41,649 bases of DNA from JBGSMF01 sp964651475 (GTDB lineage: Bacteria; Chloroflexota; Anaerolineae; Fen-1058). Positions 40,631-41,649 of the stretch are shown here, in pieces. The notes beneath the pieces are model-generated. The model did not search any database and had not been told where the DNA came from. It worked only from the letters and a program-made list of their open reading frames with translations. Each line of letters opens with the position of its first letter. Within the stretch, counting starts at the first letter, position 1. Where the stretch lies: contig CAZYXV010000031.1 of assembly GCA_964651475.1 (NCBI GenBank), positions 1-41,649 of the forward strand, in the 5' to 3' direction. Position numbers and translations under genes: made by a program.

Positions 40631-41649
40631 TTGACTCAACAAGACATACCTTCCGTTGTGACCAATCGCGGCCTGTTCCGCGACTATTACCTTGCCAACC
40701 GCCTCACGCCCGAACTGGCGGGCGCCTATCCTGATGCACAAGCCGCACTTGCCGGGATTGCCGCCACGTGGAACGCCGCTGAGGGCGCGTTGGCCGAAAG
40801 CGAAGAAAACGTCACGATGCTGGTCGGTAAGGTGTGTGAGATTTTGGGAATGGCCCCTTCCGGGCAAACCAAAGTCAAAGCGGGCGATGCCAGCCAGCGC
40901 ATTGACATCACCCTGTTTGCCGATGCCGCCGCCGCCCAAGCCTTTACCCAAGCCAAGCGTACCAAAGACGAGCCTGCCCGCTATGCCAACGCCCTGGTCG
41001 TCATTGAAGTTGAAAAACTGGGCGCGGAATTTGATACGGGCAAGAACGACAACTCAAATCCCAGCCAGCAAATCGTCAATTATTTGACTTTCACCAAGCT
41101 GCCTTGGGGCATCCTGACCGATGGGGCGCGCTGGCGGCTGTATCGCCGCTTTGACCCGCCTGACCGCACGCGCTGTCTCGAAATTGACCTGCGCGCTCTG
41201 CTCAAACTGCCTGCTGCCGAGCGTGAGCCGGCGTTCCGGTGGTTTTATGCGTTCTTTGGCAAGACCGCCTTTGACCACCTGGGGCAAACCTCGTTTTTGG
41301 ACCGCGTGTGGGCCGGGAGCGAACAATACGCGGTTGAAGTCCAAGAAACGCTGCGCGAGCAAGCCTTTGAAGTGGTGGAATCACTGGCGCAAGGCATTTA
41401 CGCTGCTGCCAATCCAAAACCGCCTGACGCTGATTTGCCCAAGCTGTATGAGCAGGCCATTGTCATCTTGTACCGCTTGCTATTCATCAAGTTTGCCGAA
41501 GACCGCGGCATCTTGCCGCCCGCCGCTGCCACTGCCCAGCAAAAGAATTCGTACTGGCAGGCGTATGGCTTTCGCAGTTTGCAGATCGAGGTGCTAGGGC
41601 TTTGTCATGTTGTGATTGCTCCAATCAGGCACAATGCTTGTTGCACTGA
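40631..41649 (+). CDS. Type IIG-like restriction-modification protein, N-terminal part
   Basis: Open from TTG 40631 (AGGAG 7 bases upstream) to the window edge, 339 codons. The pattern matches the N-terminal region of Eco57I-type fused restriction-methyltransferases: TNRGLFRDYYLANRL, a nuclease-like core ending VVIEVEKLG, NPSQQIVNYLTFTKLPWGILTDGARWRLYRR, and YRLLFIKFAEDRGILPP. The expected E-x-K catalytic triad reads IEVEK, so nuclease competence is uncertain. The methyltransferase domain would lie outside the window. From about 41594 the translation stops looking like the family, and a CTAG marks a probable insertion. The gene is therefore likely interrupted. Confidence 0.7.
   Translation, partial: MTQQDIPSVVTNRGLFRDYYLANRLTPELAGAYPDAQAALAGIAATWNAAEGALAESEENVTMLVGKVCEILGMAPSGQTKVKAGDASQRIDITLFADAAAAQAFTQAKRTKDEPARYANALVVIEVEKLGAEFDTGKNDNSNPSQQIVNYLTFTKLPWGILTDGARWRLYRRFDPPDRTRCLEIDLRALLKLPAAEREPAFRWFYAFFGKTAFDHLGQTSFLDRVWAGSEQYAVEVQETLREQAFEVVESLAQGIYAAANPKPPDADLPKLYEQAIVILYRLLFIKFAEDRGILPPAAATAQQKNSYWQAYGFRSLQIEVLGLCHVVIAPIRHNACCT
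41594..41649. mobile_element. Possible end of an insertion sequence at a CTAG site
   Basis: At CTAG (41594-41597) the sequence changes from the high-GC restriction gene to an AT-richer stretch starting GGCTTTGTCATGTTGTGA. The translation loses family character at the same point. A 4-bp YTAR target such as CTAG is used by IS5-group and IS701-type elements. Only 52 bases are visible, so family and identity are unproven. Confidence 0.35.

Overview
The window looks like chromosomal DNA of a GC-rich, probably Chloroflexota (Anaerolineae-like) bacterium. This is an inference from three things: the gene complement (long PAS/GAF histidine kinases, a SpoIIIAA/Ycf45-type R3H ATPase beside tmk, an FmdB-type zinc ribbon, USP fusions), the strong GC3 bias that leaves long antisense frames open, and GTAGGGGC-type and GTAGTGCGCGC-type hairpin repeats of the kind I recall from Chloroflexota intergenic DNA. 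No rRNA, tRNA or CRISPR array was found.

Layout. (1) 229-9333, plus strand: a signalling locus of two large tandem membrane histidine kinases (HK1, HK2) with near-identical transmitter cores, a single-domain receiver and a REC-GAF-kinase. Both of the first two junctions are 11-bp overlaps. (2) 9373-9567: a composite element with inverted-repeat ends. (3) 9564-16889, minus strand: a compact run gmk, 4-TM membrane protein, membrane TPR protein, TPR-AAA+ ATPase, CNNM/CBS transporter-like protein, priA. (4) 16938-17342: divergent FmdB-type gene. (5) 17339-23522, minus strand: apparent operon pdxS, GNAT, alpha/beta hydrolase, pdxT, GNAT, R3H ATPase, tmk. (6) 23694-30340, minus strand: a second signalling locus (small membrane protein, REC-PAS-kinase, GAF/PAS kinase, a degenerate receiver lacking the phospho-Asp, GNAT). 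(7) 30358-36908, minus strand: SAM hydrolase-family protein, murA with a Cys-to-Asp active site, alpha-toroid protein, ParB-like/UspA fusion, hutI. (8) 37056-40026, plus strand: membrane protein and gyrB. (9) 40027-41649: AT-richer accessory DNA with five iteron-like repeats, a strong hairpin, a small ORF and the 5' part of a type IIG-like restriction-modification gene. That gene appears to be interrupted at a CTAG near the window edge.

How it fits together. The two kinase clusters encode five histidine kinases and four receiver domains but no DNA-binding or enzymatic output domain, so the phosphosignal must leave the locus or act by protein contact. Two short inverted-repeat elements sharing the end CAG(C/G)(C/T)TGTCGGAGA lie 25 kb apart. 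Each abuts a CTAG whose TAG is the stop codon of a housekeeping gene (priA, murA). A putative insertion end in the restriction gene also starts at CTAG. The most promising candidate for an undescribed system is the TPR-AAA+/TPR-membrane/4-TM trio placed between gmk and priA. Domain limits are estimates from reading the translations; no database search was possible.
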